A DNA stretch of 64,000 bases from Callipepla californica brunnescens (GCA_023055505.1 JALIRH010000045.1:2914001-2978000); one strand, 5' to 3'. Shown: positions 49,465 to 62,296, numbered from the stretch's first letter. A program made the numbers and translations. The notes: generated by a model not told the origin, from the letters alone.

Positions 49465-51182
49465 GTAAGTGGTGAGACATCCACCTCCAGGCTCCAAAAC
49501 GTGGGCAGTGGCTGAGGGTGTGGATAGGGCTGGGAAAGAGGAGATGAGAGCTCTGTGCAAAGGGCAGGATAATGCCTGACAAGAGAAAAAAGCATAGAGC
49601 GTGGTCCATTTCCCTCCCTACAGCTGTTGGTGTTTTAGGAATTAGCTTGGCTGAAGGGATCTGAATTCAGACATTTCTTCGGAGCACAGTTCTGCCTGGA
49701 AATGTCCTCCTTTGAGAAGGGACGGTCTTAAGGGCACCTTAAGGTGTCCCCTGGGACACTCCAAAGGCAAATGAGGCAATTAGTGTAAAAAGGAGCCAAC
49801 ACGCCCTCGGTATTCATCTCTGATAAAACCAAGATGTGGCTTGCCATTTCCAAAAGCACTTAAGGGATCTGCATGTCGTCTGGGCTTCTTCCTGCTGAAC
49901 CCCCTCTTTCTTTTCCTAGACATAAGATAAATAAGAGGATGGCTGTAACTCCCTCCCAAGGAAGAACGTACAAGTTCTTGTAGAAAGGTGTATCTCAGCT
50001 TGTAGGGTTTCGTTTTTTCCTGTCCCCCAGTGTCTTTACAGGTAGGGAGTGAGAGAAGAGAGAGGCAGGGACAGAGCTGCGTGTAAATAAAATCATGCAC
50101 CAAGTTTTCCATTAGCCATCAGCTGGGCTTCAGCCCCCTAAGTGACTGTATATAACCCAGACGTCAGCGTATATAAATATTTTGCAGTCATGCTCCACCA
50201 GGTACATACAAACAGACAGCTAATATCTCCAGCAGAGTCCGGTTCAATTAGATATATGGCCTTACTCTGTTCCCCCCATCCAGAATCACAGAGTGTTAAC
50301 TGCTTGCAAAATACACACGTGCATCCTTGCTTTGCCACAGCCAGTCTGTGTCAGGCTCAGTCAGCTCGTGGGGATGGAGCTGAATCTTTCTTCTCCTCCT
50401 CCTTCCATATCCTTTGAGGATCCTGGGCACTATTTGCAGACAAGCTCGAATACAAGAGCTGATATTCCGCTGTTCCAGTGGGAGATGGGCAGCTGGCAGC
50501 TTCCAAACGGTCTCCAGAAGGCAACAAGAGTGAAGCAGACCTGTTCCTGATGGACTGAATGTTTTTCATAGGGCTTGGCTTCATCCAAATAAAAAAAACT
50601 TAAGAGCAACTGCCTGAATCGCACTCCCACACTTACTCAGGAAGATTCATAAGGAAATAATGAGCTGGGTATCCAGCTGGGGTAAATAAACGTGCCTCAA
50701 ACGATGGCAGTGAAGTTCTCTCTCTCCAGGCTGGCTGATGGGGCCGTGCGTGTGCATCTACAAGATCCATAGGCCAATCCTCCCAGGCCCCACTGAGCAT
50801 TTCTTCCTGTACACCGGTCTGCTAATTCCTTACCAGCAGAAGAGCATTCGGTATCATATTTCCCCAAGTACACAGTGGTCTCTGCTTCATTACAAGCAGC
50901 CCATCTCATGCAACCCTGTGACCCCAGCAGCCTTTCTGCGGCTGCTTGCGATCTCCCGAGGCTTAAAATTGTGTCCTCTTTACTGTGTCCTTATGAAGAT
51001 TTTATAATGCTCTCTTTCGATTTCCGGGGGGGGGGGGGGAAGGATGCTTAGGTTTTCTCTCCGTCTCCCAGCGACACGTGGTAGACTGTGTTTCCCTGTG
51101 TGGGCAGCAAACATTGCCCCACCCACGAGGGTTTGATATAAGATATAGACTCTGGAATTCTTACATTTCTCTTCTCCCCCAG

Positions 51183-51307
51183 GCAAGCAACCTAAAGGCA
51201 CCTTCCCCATTGAGCAGTACAGTGCCCGCCTGGCTTCCCATCTTCGCAAGGACTCACGCAAAAGATGCTGCTTTGAATTAGTCTGCCCTGGGAAACGCAC
51301 CTACGAG
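51183..51307 (+). CDS. SKAP1: SKAP1 exon: PH domain core
   Basis: Bordered by CTTCTCCCCCAG and GTAGGA. Begins with two bases completing Ser and ends on a whole codon (Glu). Local residues 56-96 include KQPKGTFPIEQYSARL, CCFELVCPGKRTYE and a basic stretch HLRKDSRKR between them. KQPKGTF and CFEL are SKAP-family PH signatures. The basic loop is longer in Arg and Lys than usual loops and could contribute to membrane contact. The 1718-base intron upstream contains a poly-G run of 14 (51026-51039). Confidence 0.96.
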
Positions 51308-51988
51308 GTAGGAGCAGAGGGGAGAAGCAGAGCCTTGGTGCTGGTTGACCACAGCACGGGAGCTCGTGGTCCCAACCTCGATCTCAACAAAACAAGAAGC
51401 CCTGCAGAAGGTGCTGGTGCTTTTCCGTCTCATCCAGTCACCTCCACGTGAACCTTCCCTTGGCACAGGAGCGATCGTGGTCTCGCTTTGCACTCAAGGG
51501 GTGGGAGGGTTCAATGAGAACACGGGTTAGAAGCAGTGGAAGGTTGGGTTTGCAAAGCCCTCTTTTAAATAAGAGCCTCAGAGCCTCGTTGGGTTTAAAC
51601 TTTGTTGAGCACTCGGCAGGGAGCCTACAAACTGGTGCAATAAAAACCTGGTCCTATCCACCAAGTGTGTATGAGAGCCTTGCAGAGATTCAGGGAGACT
51701 TGGGATCTAGAGCCTTGGTTCAGAGTCACTACCGTACATTCAATAGGGATTGTGGTTTTCATCTGAATTCTTTTAATGAATTAGGCTTGACAGCCTTCCT
51801 TTGGGACAGCCTAGCTTTGTTCCGCTTCTGCTTCCCTGTTTGGAACAGGGAGATAAAGAAGTGAAATGGCTTCCCCAAAGCCCACAGGACAGGGAATGGC
51901 AGATCCGAGCACTCAGTCCCTTATTTCAGTTTCCAGTCTCCTTCATACATTCAAGAAACAGCGTGGTAATGGGTGAACCTCTCTCCAG

Positions 51989-52052
51989 TTCACAGCCCCA
52001 AGTCCAGCAGAGGCTGAAGATTGGGTGGATCAGATCCAGTTCCTCCTGAAGG
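51989..52052 (+). CDS. SKAP1: SKAP1 exon: PH C-terminal helix
   Basis: Bordered by ACCTCTCTCCAG and GTGAGT. Starts on a whole codon and leaves with one base of an Asp codon. It encodes FTAPSPAEAEDWVDQIQFLL plus Lys. This is the C-terminal helix that closes a PH domain, including the near-invariant Trp (local residue 108). The intron downstream is only 94 bases, the shortest in the set. Confidence 0.96.
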
Positions 52053-52146
52053 GTGAGTGTGGCAGTTTCGTCCAAGCCAACCCATCATGTTCATTGGGGT
52101 AGTCAAAGTCTGCTCTTTTCCACCATTCTCTGCTCTCTCCCTGCAG

Positions 52147-52299
52147 ATCTGAGTTCCCTCACAATCCCATACGATGAGGACGAGGAAGAGGTCTACAACG
52201 ACGTGGGCAGTTCTGACTCCACGACCACGGCATCTCACAACACTACCCTGAACCAAGAAGATGGGATGGAAGAAGACGACATCTACGAGGTTTTTCCAG
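52147..52299 (+). CDS. SKAP1: SKAP1 exon: acidic hinge with tyrosine sites
   Basis: Bordered by TCCCTGCAG and GTAAGC. Encodes the Asp completed at the junction plus local residues 119-168. It starts with LSSLTIPY, conserved at this place in SKAP proteins. An acidic run follows (DEDEEEVYNDV, Tyr at local 134), then a Ser/Thr/Asn-rich stretch (SSDSTTTASHNTTLNQ), then EEDDIYEVFP (Tyr at local 164). The last matches the DIYEV site of mammalian SKAP1 that, when phosphorylated, binds the Fyn SH2 domain (established knowledge; equivalence inferred from position). From memory the mammalian acidic run is longer, so the hinge appears shorter here. Confidence 0.95.
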
Positions 52300-55200
52300 G
52301 TAAGCAACAGAATAATAAGGTTAAAACCCGAGCCGTGCCCTAACTTTAACCCTGCAAACATGGCAGGAGACCTTGGCCAACAAAAACATTGATGGGAACG
52401 AACAACTCAGGCTCTGCTGAGTTTGATAGGCCTATAACTCAAAGGAGTGACTTGGTTTCTTTGTTCAGAATGGCTGATGGACTACAAGAGTAAACCCCTT
52501 CTGCTCTGGAGAGATGGGGGTTTTGCAAATTCAAGTGAGGCAGCTCTTCCTGGGCTGTGTTACCTGGAAAATCAGAGTTAGATGATGAAAATGCTCCCTT
52601 CTGGGCATGCAGTCATGGCTTTAATGTGATTACTGGGCTTCCAAGAGATGATAAAATAACTGCATTAAATACTAGTGCTTGTTCGCTAGCAGAGAGGGAG
52701 GCCTGGAGGCAGCAGGGCTGCTGTGAGAGGAGCCAGGAGCAGTCTTCTTGGCACAGCCTGAGAGGATGACATGATCTGCAGCATTTCTCACCGTTGCAAC
52801 AGAAATCACAGTGTGACATGCGCCAGGGCTTGGGTCACCTGAGCCTGATTCAAACACGTACGCTGTTCTGCCTCTGCACTGAGGTTGGTGCTGCCCAACA
52901 CTGCGTCCCATCCCCTGGGGTGGAGTCCCTCTCTCTGCATTCAGAGGTGCAAAATAGGTCCTTCTTTCTCCTTATTTAGTTCAGAGCTTTGTATTTGTAG
53001 TGATTGAAAAGATAAATAAACGCACCAGAAAGTATGGAGGTGCCCAAGGTCTTCGTTGTGCTGCTGCTGCTGGAGGAAACCTCTGCTCTGCAAGTGGCAT
53101 CCAGACAGCTGCTGGGAGCAGAGCTCCTGAGCTGGCAGCACAACCCTGAGCAGCCTCAGCTCCTGTCTGCCTTCATCTTTCCTTCCTGACCTTCTCCTTC
53201 TCTGTTTACATCATCAGCTCTTTGGGCTCTCTCTTCCTCCGGGTGTACCTGCAGTGATCCCTGCACTCAGTGGGAGCCTCTGCTCTGTGCTTCCAGGTGC
53301 ATGTGAAACCCGAGGGGGTTCAGCATCCCTGCCTGCTCTGGCAGCTGCATCCAGCTCCTTGCTGCCCTACAGCTGCCAGCAGCAGCTACAGAGCACATAT
53401 CAGACTCGAGATTTGTTCCCCATGTGGCTGACGGTGCTCCTGGAGTGAGCTGTGCTGACCTGGGGACAGACCCTTCCGTTGCCTCTGCTCTGAGATGCAG
53501 GGTGCATCAAACTGGAGATGCAGAGAGCACTGAAAGCTGCAGATTTGACGTGGGAGTGGTTTGTGCCCTTTGAATGTGTCTGAATGCCCACCTGCATCAC
53601 AGGGCATTGGAGACTGGAGCTGCTAGGACGTGGAGCAGAGGCTCAATGCTGCAGCAATTTGCATGGTGCCCTCATCCCGAGGCTGTTTCCCATTCCTGGG
53701 CTCCCTGCTGCATGGCCTCAACCTAAGGCATGGGGAATAAGGAGGGATTTTTGCCCCGGTCTCAGTGCTCAGCCCCTTTAGGGTGAAAGGATAGAGTTGG
53801 TGAGCAGGACCTGGAGTGAGGAACCAGGCACAGAGTGCCTGCATGGGTCAGAGCACTCTGCTCCCCCCAGGCACATCCCCTTTGCACCTCTCATCCCCCC
53901 CCATAAACATGGGAGCAAGTCCCCATCCAAGCTGGGGGGGTCCTCTGGGCCCGGCCCCCTCCCTCGTGTCCTGACTGAAATAGAGAGAGAGAGGGAAAAA
54001 AAGAAAAGGGGGGAAATGAAGAGATAATTTCCTCAGCAAGTCATCGTCGTTAATGAAGTTTTACAAAAACAGATACAACCAAGGAAAAATAAAATTTCAC
54101 AGGTGATAAATTTTTCCAATTTCCCTGGCAGAATTCGATAGGATTGTTAAATTAAGAGTGAAGGTGTCTGTTAGGAAGCAACGAGCAGTGATGGGTAATT
54201 TTATAGAGTGGAAAATTGAATCAAATTGCTACATTAAAACACAGCTCCTCTGAGAATGTGCCCAACGCCCAGGCTGCTCCAGCACAGCGGTGGGGCACGC
54301 GGTGCAGCGGCCGTGCCCAGGGTTGTGGGCTGGGGTCTGCAGGGGGGTCCGGGACCCCAGGGTGGCTGCCCCATAGGGATGTGCTGCCCCGGTAAAGGCA
54401 TTCCCCAGGGACGGTGTGATGGGGGCTGTGATGCTCTGCATAGGGAGGTGACGTGGAGAGAAGCGATGCAGATCCCCAGGAGATGCAATTTTCAGCATTT
54501 CCCTCTGATTTGCCACGGTAAAATTGAGATATGGACCAAAATCAAACACCCGGGTTCTGACCAGGTGGAGCTTGGCTTCCAGATGTGATCCAGAGGAGCT
54601 GCACGAAGCTGAAGGGCTGCCATGTGCAGGGGGACTTGTTGCATCCCCCACAGCCACCTTCGCTGCGTGCACAGAGCAAAAACTGCACGAATCGTGGCTG
54701 GAGCACAGATACAGATACAGATACAGTCGCCAGGGCTGTCCTCACCATGTTTGGCAGAGAAATCCCACACACATTTCCTTCCTTCCTCCCTCCATGCATC
54801 GCCACCTTGCAGCCCATCAGTGTGGGGCAGCAGCCACAGGGCTGGGCATAGCCTGGGGGATTACTCTGAGCACCTTTTGCAGGAGGCACAGAGCAGTTGT
54901 CAGCAGGACAGGGGCTTCCTATAGAAGGGGAAACTGAGGCACAGAGGTCTGAGAGCATCGCTCACCCCCCTCCATGAGCTGCAGAGCTCTCGGCTGCCGG
55001 GGGATGCAAACAGTGAGGGGTCTGTGGCTTCATTTGTGGTCGAAACATGCCCCATCCCATCAAATATGGGGGAAAAAAAAAGCAGCCCAGGACCTGAGCA
55101 GGATGTGATGCCAGCACCCTCCGTTGGCAAACTGTGTGGTGTTGCTGATGGAAATGCAGAGGTATTTCCTCCACCCTATGTGTTTTCCTGCGACCGCTGT

Positions 55201-56500
55201 GGCCGACAGCTTCCCGAGGAGCGGATGCACAGAAAGGGTTTGGGAAGGGGTTTCCTGAGGACAGCTCGGCTCCGGGGCTGGAAGCACTGCCCGCAGGAAA
55301 CGTGTGCCAAGTGGGGATGGGAGGAGGGGGGAACCCAGCAGAGCTGTGACGGCAGCCCCCCAAAACACGGCCCCATCCCATGGGGCTGCAGCAGCACCCA
55401 TGCTGGGGGCTGGATTTGGGGTTTTCGTGGCACGGGGCTCAGTGGGACCGACTCCATGCTAAGAGTGGATCAGAGAGGCTCGAGGCGGTCGGTTAAAGCA
55501 TAAAGGAATCCAGACCTGAAGGTTGGGGAGCGTGCGTGGGAACGGTGGAGGCCGAGCGCTGGTGCAGATGCATTTACATTCTCCTTTACAAATGCAAAGA
55601 GCAGGCAAAAGCCACTTTCAATAATTTATTTAAAAATCAATGCTAACGAGGTTCTGTCTCGTCGGTGGCCGAGTTTTACAATAAAGCCTGATTTATTTAG
55701 AAAAGATCTTCGGTGCCGCTTCCCGTCTAATGGGGGAGCAGCGGCGGTGACCCTCCAACGTGGGATCCAATTTGGAGCTCACAGCGGAGCTCTGACCCGG
55801 TTTGCATTGATCAGAGCCACATGGGGGGACAGAGGACCCACATCCCCCCCAGTGCCACACTGTGCCTGCCCTCCTGGGGCCACGTGGGACCAGCAGGACA
55901 CCCACCGCTGGCTCTCTTACGTCTCATTTACACTTATTTCTGCACACACACGTGTTTCTGACAGCCCCAGTGCTCCCCCATGGCCCCCAGCTCACACTTA
56001 ACCCCTTCTGTGGCATCACTTCTTGTTGCTTTGCCCCCTCTCCCCATCCTTCCCAGCTGTGCCTGTGGTTGCCCTTGGCTGCCCGGGTTTCTTTCTCTTC
56101 TCTCTGTTTTCTGCTTCTGTTCCCCATCCTCCCATGTGTTTCTGCCCTGGCATTTCTCCTCCCCGTCTCATTTTCCCCAGGCTGCGAGCGCTGCTCAGGA
56201 AAGCGTCTCTTCCTATAGGGCACTTGGCAAAGAGCTGCGTGAATTTATGAGGCTATAATAAGTGATTTGTTTTTTCACCAGTGTTAACAACAATTCATAT
56301 TTTTATGCGGCGCGTTTTAAAATATTATCCGCCACTTCCTCCCTTCCACTCTTCACAATTAAGCCAGGAATTTATTATTCTGACAGTCGGATGCTCTCGC
56401 AGTCTGAGCCTGCGGGTTTGGTGCAGCGTTAGCAATGGCCTGGCACTGTAGCACTCACATCCCTCCCCCGTGTCTTATCTGCTCTGTTTCCCCCCCCCAG
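52300..56500. other. SKAP1: SKAP1 intron
   Basis: A 4201-base intron between the hinge exons, GT at 52300-52301 and AG at 56499-56500. An AT-rich block at about 54030-54240 and another at about 55560-55700, continuing at 56220-56400, resemble conserved elements. A small (AGATAC)n run lies at about 54708-54726. No extra exon was recognised. Confidence 0.8.
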
Positions 56501-56557
56501 AGAAGGACCCCAATGTCCCTGAGGACAGCGAGGAGGTCGGCAGAGGACAGCACCATG
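56501..56557 (+). CDS. SKAP1: SKAP1 exon: hinge just before the SH3 domain
   Basis: Bordered by a C-rich acceptor (CCCCCCCCAG) and GTAAGA. Completes a Glu codon, encodes KDPNVPEDSEEVGRGQHH (local 170-187) and donates one base of a Gly codon. The acidic EDSEE corresponds to the acidic stretch before the SH3 domain of SKAP1. The sequence is otherwise poorly conserved, so the call depends on phase (both junctions fit), position and splice sites. An additional or alternative exon in the flanking introns cannot be excluded. Confidence 0.85.
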
Positions 56558-59500
56558 GTAAGAGCCCACCCCACGTTGGCCAACCCTACGGACATCCCGA
56601 TGGCGGCAGGCAGGGGATCTGGGATGCGGGTGAAGATGGAGGAGCAGGCATGGAGAGGAGGTGGGGCAGATGTGACAGGAGATGAAGCAGGACGTGAGTC
56701 AGAGCCCAGAGGAAGCCGGACGGATGCTCAGCACCGCCCCAAGAGCCCCCTCCCCGTGCTCACGGGTCCCCCACCCCTGCTTTTTCCTTAGGGATCTGCA
56801 CCATGGGATGGGAGCGGAAGGTCTGTTTCCTCCCCTGGTCCCACCTGCTTCAATTTCCATCACTGCTTCCTCCCCAGCGCAGGAAAGCAGTGCTTGTGTC
56901 CGAGCAGCCGGGGCCGGGCTGGGGCCTTCCTGCCCTAATGCTGCTGGCCCAGCCCTGCGAGGACCCCAAGGGGACATGCATGGCCTGGAGATGCTCAGCC
57001 ACGGGCTGCCTGACCCATGGGGACCCAGAGCGAGGGGCTGTTGGATGGCAGGGACCAGAGGGGTCATCACAGGTGCCTGAGATGGCTTCCACACACAGTG
57101 GGGGATTCTTGGAAGCACACATGTAGATGTGCAGACACCCCAAGTATTGCTGGGTTACACCCCCAGAGGGGTTCTCATCTGTCCTGCAGCCCCGTGCCCA
57201 GCTTCCCAGTGTTCCCAGTGTTCTCCACCGCTGGCAGGGAGCAAGCCAGCATCTCTCCGCTCCCTGTGCCCTCACATTGCTTGTTTCCCACCTACCCCCA
57301 CCCCCAGCACGATGACTTATTCAGCCACTGGAGCATGTGGCGGTGACAGCAGGTACCAGCGCCCAGAGCTCGGAAAAACGACGTCCTCATCTTTATAAAC
57401 CGACTCCTGGGCACGGGGCTGAGCAAAGCAGAAGGAGCCGGGACATGCACCGCACACACATTTGTCTTCACCTCCCGCAGCTCTCCCCAGCATTTCAGAG
57501 ATCAGCTGCCCCAGTTCTCTTGCACGAGCAGCGTGCCTGGTGCTGGAGGGCTGGGGGTGACCCAAGGACACCCTGAGGGTGCTGGCTCCCACCCGTCCCA
57601 GCCCTGCACCCATTTTAATGCCCTGCTCATGCACGCTAGCATCCTCCTGACAGCTGTGATTTTTGTTAAGCATCGTAGCTGGTTTTGTTATTAGTGTGCT
57701 CATGATTGCTCGAAGACCTGTGTCTGTTTTTATGCTAAAATGATGCGTGAGGCTCCTGCCTCTGAAATGCCGGGCTCCATTTCAAGAGGGAAAGGTTCTT
57801 GCAGCTCCAGGAGCCCTCTGTGCCTTCAGCCTGGGACATTTGTGCTGCGGTCCAAGTGGACCAAGGGTGAGGGGATGATAGCAGCCCTTGAGCAGAGAGC
57901 TGGGGTTAGGGTTAGGAGAGCTGGGACTATTTCCTCTTGCTAGCAGACAGCCAAAGTGCCTGATGAGCACTTGGCGAATGGAAAACTATTGTTTCTCATT
58001 TCTGAGAACGGCGAGGATGCCACGAAGCCGGACCAGCCCAGCAAATCCAGCAGGGAGCTGCGTGCTGCTCCTTCCAAGGAGCCCATTTGCACAGCTCAAG
58101 CTTCTCAGTCCCTTCCTGCTTTCTGTGTCGCTGCCCGACCCGACAAACACAGAGAGGGCAGAATTCCTGTCCTCAGAAAAACAGAGGAGCCCTGAAGCAC
58201 TGAGCACGGCAGGAGGTTTCACCTAGCAGAGAGAGCCACTGAGCTGCAGACAGTTGTCATTAGGTTTCAGCATCAACAGGCTGCCAAAGCCACGAGCCCA
58301 AAGCGGAGGGGTTGGGGCAGGAGCTTCTCCCCCAGCCCCGCTCGGGGCTGCTCGGGCTGCGGAAGGCAGTGACGCAGTTGTCACATTTGGCTGATTTCCT
58401 TCATGACCCCAAGGCCCATAAACGTGGGAGGAGGCACTCGCCCCACTTACATCAGTGCAAATCAGTCACGACCGCATCGTGTCTCTGCCCTGAGCTCAGG
58501 TTCAGATGTGCAGGCAGGGTACCTGGGACGGCCGCCGTCCCGTGGGGACGCTGCAGAGTGACGTCTTCCCTTTCCTGGTGCTGAGATGGAGCCAGGACCC
58601 CTGCTCTGCAAACCATCTTAATTTTAACACGATATCCTCGATAGCTTGCACAAACATCTCGCTTTGTGGCTGGGAATTCATCGCAGAGCCGTGCTGTGCT
58701 CCCGTTGCCAGGCGTCTTCATCCGATGCAATTAACGCTGACCTTTTGAAGGCAGTGCTGGAGGAAGGGGCTGAGACCTTTCATCGGACCCACTGATATCA
58801 CTGACAGAAACTAAAGCACTGCTGCTTAACACGGGGAGCACAGCGTGGCAGCAGCACCAGCCTGCTCGATGTTCTCTGCATCACAGTGCTGTCCTTGCAC
58901 TGCTGCAATGCCCTTCGGTGGCAGTTACACCGTTTTCTGGCTGCTGCCTGCTTCATCCTGCTCAGTGCCCCGATCCTTCCTCTGCCTCCGGTTCATAACC
59001 CCTGGTTCCTGCACTTTGCACAAGCTTAAATAACTCAGTAGCTCCTACTCCCTCTATTCCCTTCACAATCTTTTCCTCGCCGCTGCGTGCTCCCCCTTTA
59101 ATACTTTCCAAAGGATGCAGACCTACTTTCTGTTTTGTTGTTTTTTTTTTTTTTCTCCCAGCCTTTCTATTTAAGTTCCCCAAGTCCCTGAGTCATTCCA
59201 GTCGCTCCCTGCTGTACCATTATCCATCTCTGTAATGTCCTTTTTCATATTTAGGTGATCAAATCCGGGCACGGTACTCCAGATGCACCCTTATCACTCG
59301 GCCCCTTATACCATATTAGAAACATTTCCTCCAACATGTGCTCGATATTTTCTATTTATGCTTTCTGGGCTCAGTTCAGCGCAGTGCACTGATGCAACCC
59401 CAGCACTCAAATCTCCCCCTTCTCAATGCGGTTTTATTGGGTTTAATTATTCACAGGGGCCTCATCACAGAGGTGCCCGTGTCGTGACATCTGGATTCAC

Positions 59501-60176
59501 CCCACCACCACCACCCCACGTCGGTGCTGCACCACCAGGGCATGTCCTGCATGTCTGAGCGGTCGTTTTGTGTCCCTGGAAACGGGGAATGTGGTTTTGG
59601 GGTGTTTTTGTGATGCTGTAAGGGATCTGTTGGGTGTGCTGGGATGAGTCCCTTCCCCAACCTGCAGAATAGAGCAGCATCCCCAGGTTCTGGTCCCACT
59701 GCACAGTGGGATGCTGTCTGCTCCTTTCCAAGGACCCACACTCTTCATTGGTGGCTGTGGTCTCTGGGCCTGTGTTGGATGGGGAATGCCATTCTGGAAT
59801 GGTAAAGAGGGAAATGTTTCCTTCTGGAGATGCTGCTGCTCCATTTTCCGTACAGCCCACGTGTACATTTAGCCTAGGGCCGTCCCCAGCTTTGGCGTGC
59901 AGTTTGCTGGCAGCTTCACCAGCACAAACCCATGGCTCCCAGCACAGAGATCATTTTGCCTCCCCCCAAAAAAAGGAGGAAAAAAGACTTTGCTGCTCCT
60001 TCCAGCCTGAGGTCCCCATCTCGTGGGGCTGGGACGGCTGAGGCCACAGTGCAACGTGACACCAGCACCTCCTTGTCTTCCAACTGCTCCAGCCCCTCCC
60101 CCCAAACCCCCACGCTGTGACCCCAATACTTCCCCAAGTAGCCCCCCATCCCCCTGACCTCTCCTTTGCTCTGCAG
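56558..60176. other. SKAP1: SKAP1 intron
   Basis: A 3619-base intron. It holds a telomere-like GGGTTAGGGTTAGG at 57903-57916, a long T run near 59138-59155 and a probable old LINE fragment (59190-59370, listed separately). No further exon was recognised. Confidence 0.8.
59190..59370. mobile_element. Possible ancient CR1/L3-type LINE fragment
   Basis: The run ATCTCTGTAATGTCC, GTGATCAAATCCGGGC, GGTACTCCAGATGC and CTTATACC, in that order, resembles a widespread old amniote LINE consensus of the form 'gaccaaaactg..acagtattccagatg'. The similarity is from memory and degraded. Family and orientation are uncertain. Confidence 0.4.
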
Positions 60177-60289
60177 GATGCTCCCGCAGGGATTATGCCA
60201 ACTACTACCAGGGCATGTGGGACTGCAGCAGCGAGCACCCCAACGAGCTCTCCTTCCACCGTGGGGACCTCATATACATCCTGAGCAAG
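60177..60289 (+). CDS. SKAP1: SKAP1 exon: start of SH3 domain
   Basis: Bordered by CTCCTTTGCTCTGCAG and GTAGGG. Completes a Gly codon, then encodes local residues 189-225: [45 protein letters not shown] and [15 protein letters not shown] are the first strand and the RT-loop/diverging turn of the SH3 domain that binds proline-rich ADAP. Ends on a whole codon. The second half (in mammals containing YGWWVGEL and the terminal VPKEYL strand) must lie beyond the window. The motif RKxxYxxY of mammalian SKAP1 is altered here (SRRDYANY). Confidence 0.96.
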
Positions 60290-62192
60290 GTAGGGCCCTG
60301 CAGCATCTCCCCCCCCCACCCCCCACAGCCAACTCGTGTCCCCGCCGTCACCCCTCTTTGCCTGCAGCACTGGCTGCCTCCTACGCTCCACGTGTGGCAT
60401 CTGAAATGCCCCAAAGCAAGATTTTCTTCACGCTACTGGAGCCCGTGCGTGCTGTTGCTCGGGTATTACGGGGGTAATTGAGTTGCTCAGCCGGGTGTGA
60501 GCAGAGCTCTGTGCAGCAGACACGCGCAGGTGAATACATTAAGTGCTTGCACGAGCAAAGCTGTGCTGTGACCCTTCCAACCCCTCAGCACTCCCAGCTG
60601 CTCCCAACCGGACTGCGTTGGCCCGGGCTGGCAACAGGGATGCATTGTGTGAGCTGCATTTTGCAATGCCCAAACCTTTGGGAAGGGGGGGGGGGGGGTG
60701 GAGGGGATGCTCAGCCACCTCTGCTCACTCACATGGCACCGGCCGACGTTCTGGGCTCCTGCTCAGCCCCACGAAGGCAGCTGCGTCTTTGGCAGCGGCA
60801 GAGAGTGGCTTTTATTCTTGGTGTGGCCGTTTTGTTTCTGGAAGGCTGAGAATTTCCCATCTGTGGATCTCAAAGCACTTTTGCGGCGGCATTTACCGCC
60901 TCTGCCCCCCCGCTGCTTTACAGCAGCAAGACGAAGCTGCCGTGCTCCGGGCCTGAACCCACAGCCTGCCTTCATCCCTTCATCTCCGAGCTGAACAGCA
61001 GCAGCAGCTGGCGGACGTCCCACGTCCCCCAGGCAGTGCCCTCACTCCTGCTCCCCAGGATTGGGGCACGGTGCTGCCCCTTCCAGCGTGGGGGGGACAC
61101 AGCTTGGATGCTCAGCGGGGTTCTCGCTCTCTTCAGTGGCTCCAGATTGCGACTCTTGTGCTGGCTTCCTCACACGTAACCGATCGGTCCTGAGAGCTTT
61201 CCCCCCGTAAATTACTTTGTGCGACGGATGCTCGCGGCCGCCGCAGAACCGAAGCGATGGAGGAGGAGGAGGGGGGGATATGGGGGGGGAGGAAGCATGG
61301 AGGCAAGCAGGAGAGGGGGGAAAGGTGTTTGAAAAGCCTGTTCACTCAGCTGCATTTTAATTTCCTTTTCAATCTTGTCCCAATTAATTTCGCAGAATTA
61401 ATCTCACAGAAGCAAACTCGGCAGCGTCGAGGCTGCAGTTTTAGCGGCGCGGTCGCTCTGTCTGAACATGAAATAGTAGCTAATATAAAAATCCATCTGG
61501 TGCGTTTGAAACACACGCCGGCTGCTGCTCGGGTCCTGTCTGACATTTCCAGCAGCAACAGCGGGGAAAAAGTGATTTGGGGGTTAGTGGACATCAGTAG
61601 CTGGCAGGGATTCAGCAGCAGGGGGTGATGGCATGGGGGTGGGTAAGGGGGGGTTTGTCCCCAGGGCGATTCCTTGGAGCCGTCCCTTTGCTGCTTTGTC
61701 CCTGTGGCCTTGATCCCTTTCGTGGGCACCTGCAGGGAGTGCAGGGTGTGCGTCTGCAGGCAGCTTTCCTCGCTACGAGCCCCAGAGCACCCAGGTCCCT
61801 GCAGATGGTGCGGTCCCATGGGTGCAGCATGCTGGGCTGTAGGGTGCTATGGGCACAGGAGCATCCCTCAGGTGCTGGTTCCCTCACTGCAGCTGGCACC
61901 CAAGGGACATGGGTCCCCTCCACGCTCCCCACCAGGCTCAGGATGCCCATCCTGCAGCCCACCTCGCAGGAACCCCAAAATGCTGCTGCCCATGGGGGGG
62001 GAAGCCATAACCCAGCAAAACCCCGTGTCCTTTCCCACAGCCCCCCGTCCCCTGCCCCTCGGCCGAGTGATTTGTACGTTATGATAATTATTTGAATGCA
62101 GCGAGACTTCCTATTTTAAGTGGGCTTAGTTGGATGTGACAAGCAGGCCATAAAAGCGGATAAGTTAATTCTCTCAATTGCTTTCGATGAAA

Positions 62193-62215
62193 GGGGGGGG
62201 GGGGGGGGGGGGGGG
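62193..62215 (+). repeat. Poly-G run of 23
   Basis: 23 consecutive G residues, the longest homopolymer seen, continued by G-rich sequence to about 62260. Strong G-quadruplex potential. Length may be unreliable in short-read assemblies. Confidence 0.95.
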
Positions 62216-62296
62216 AGGTGGGGAGGAGTTGGAATGGAAAGTGGGGGGAGGGTGGGGGGGTGGGATGGCGGACACGGCCCCGAGCGAAGGAGAGCG

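Noticed and set aside
60190..60289. Alternative acceptor CCGCAG 13 bases inside the SH3 exon
   Set aside because: Using it shifts the frame and destroys the SH3 sequence; the upstream CTGCAG fits the phase.
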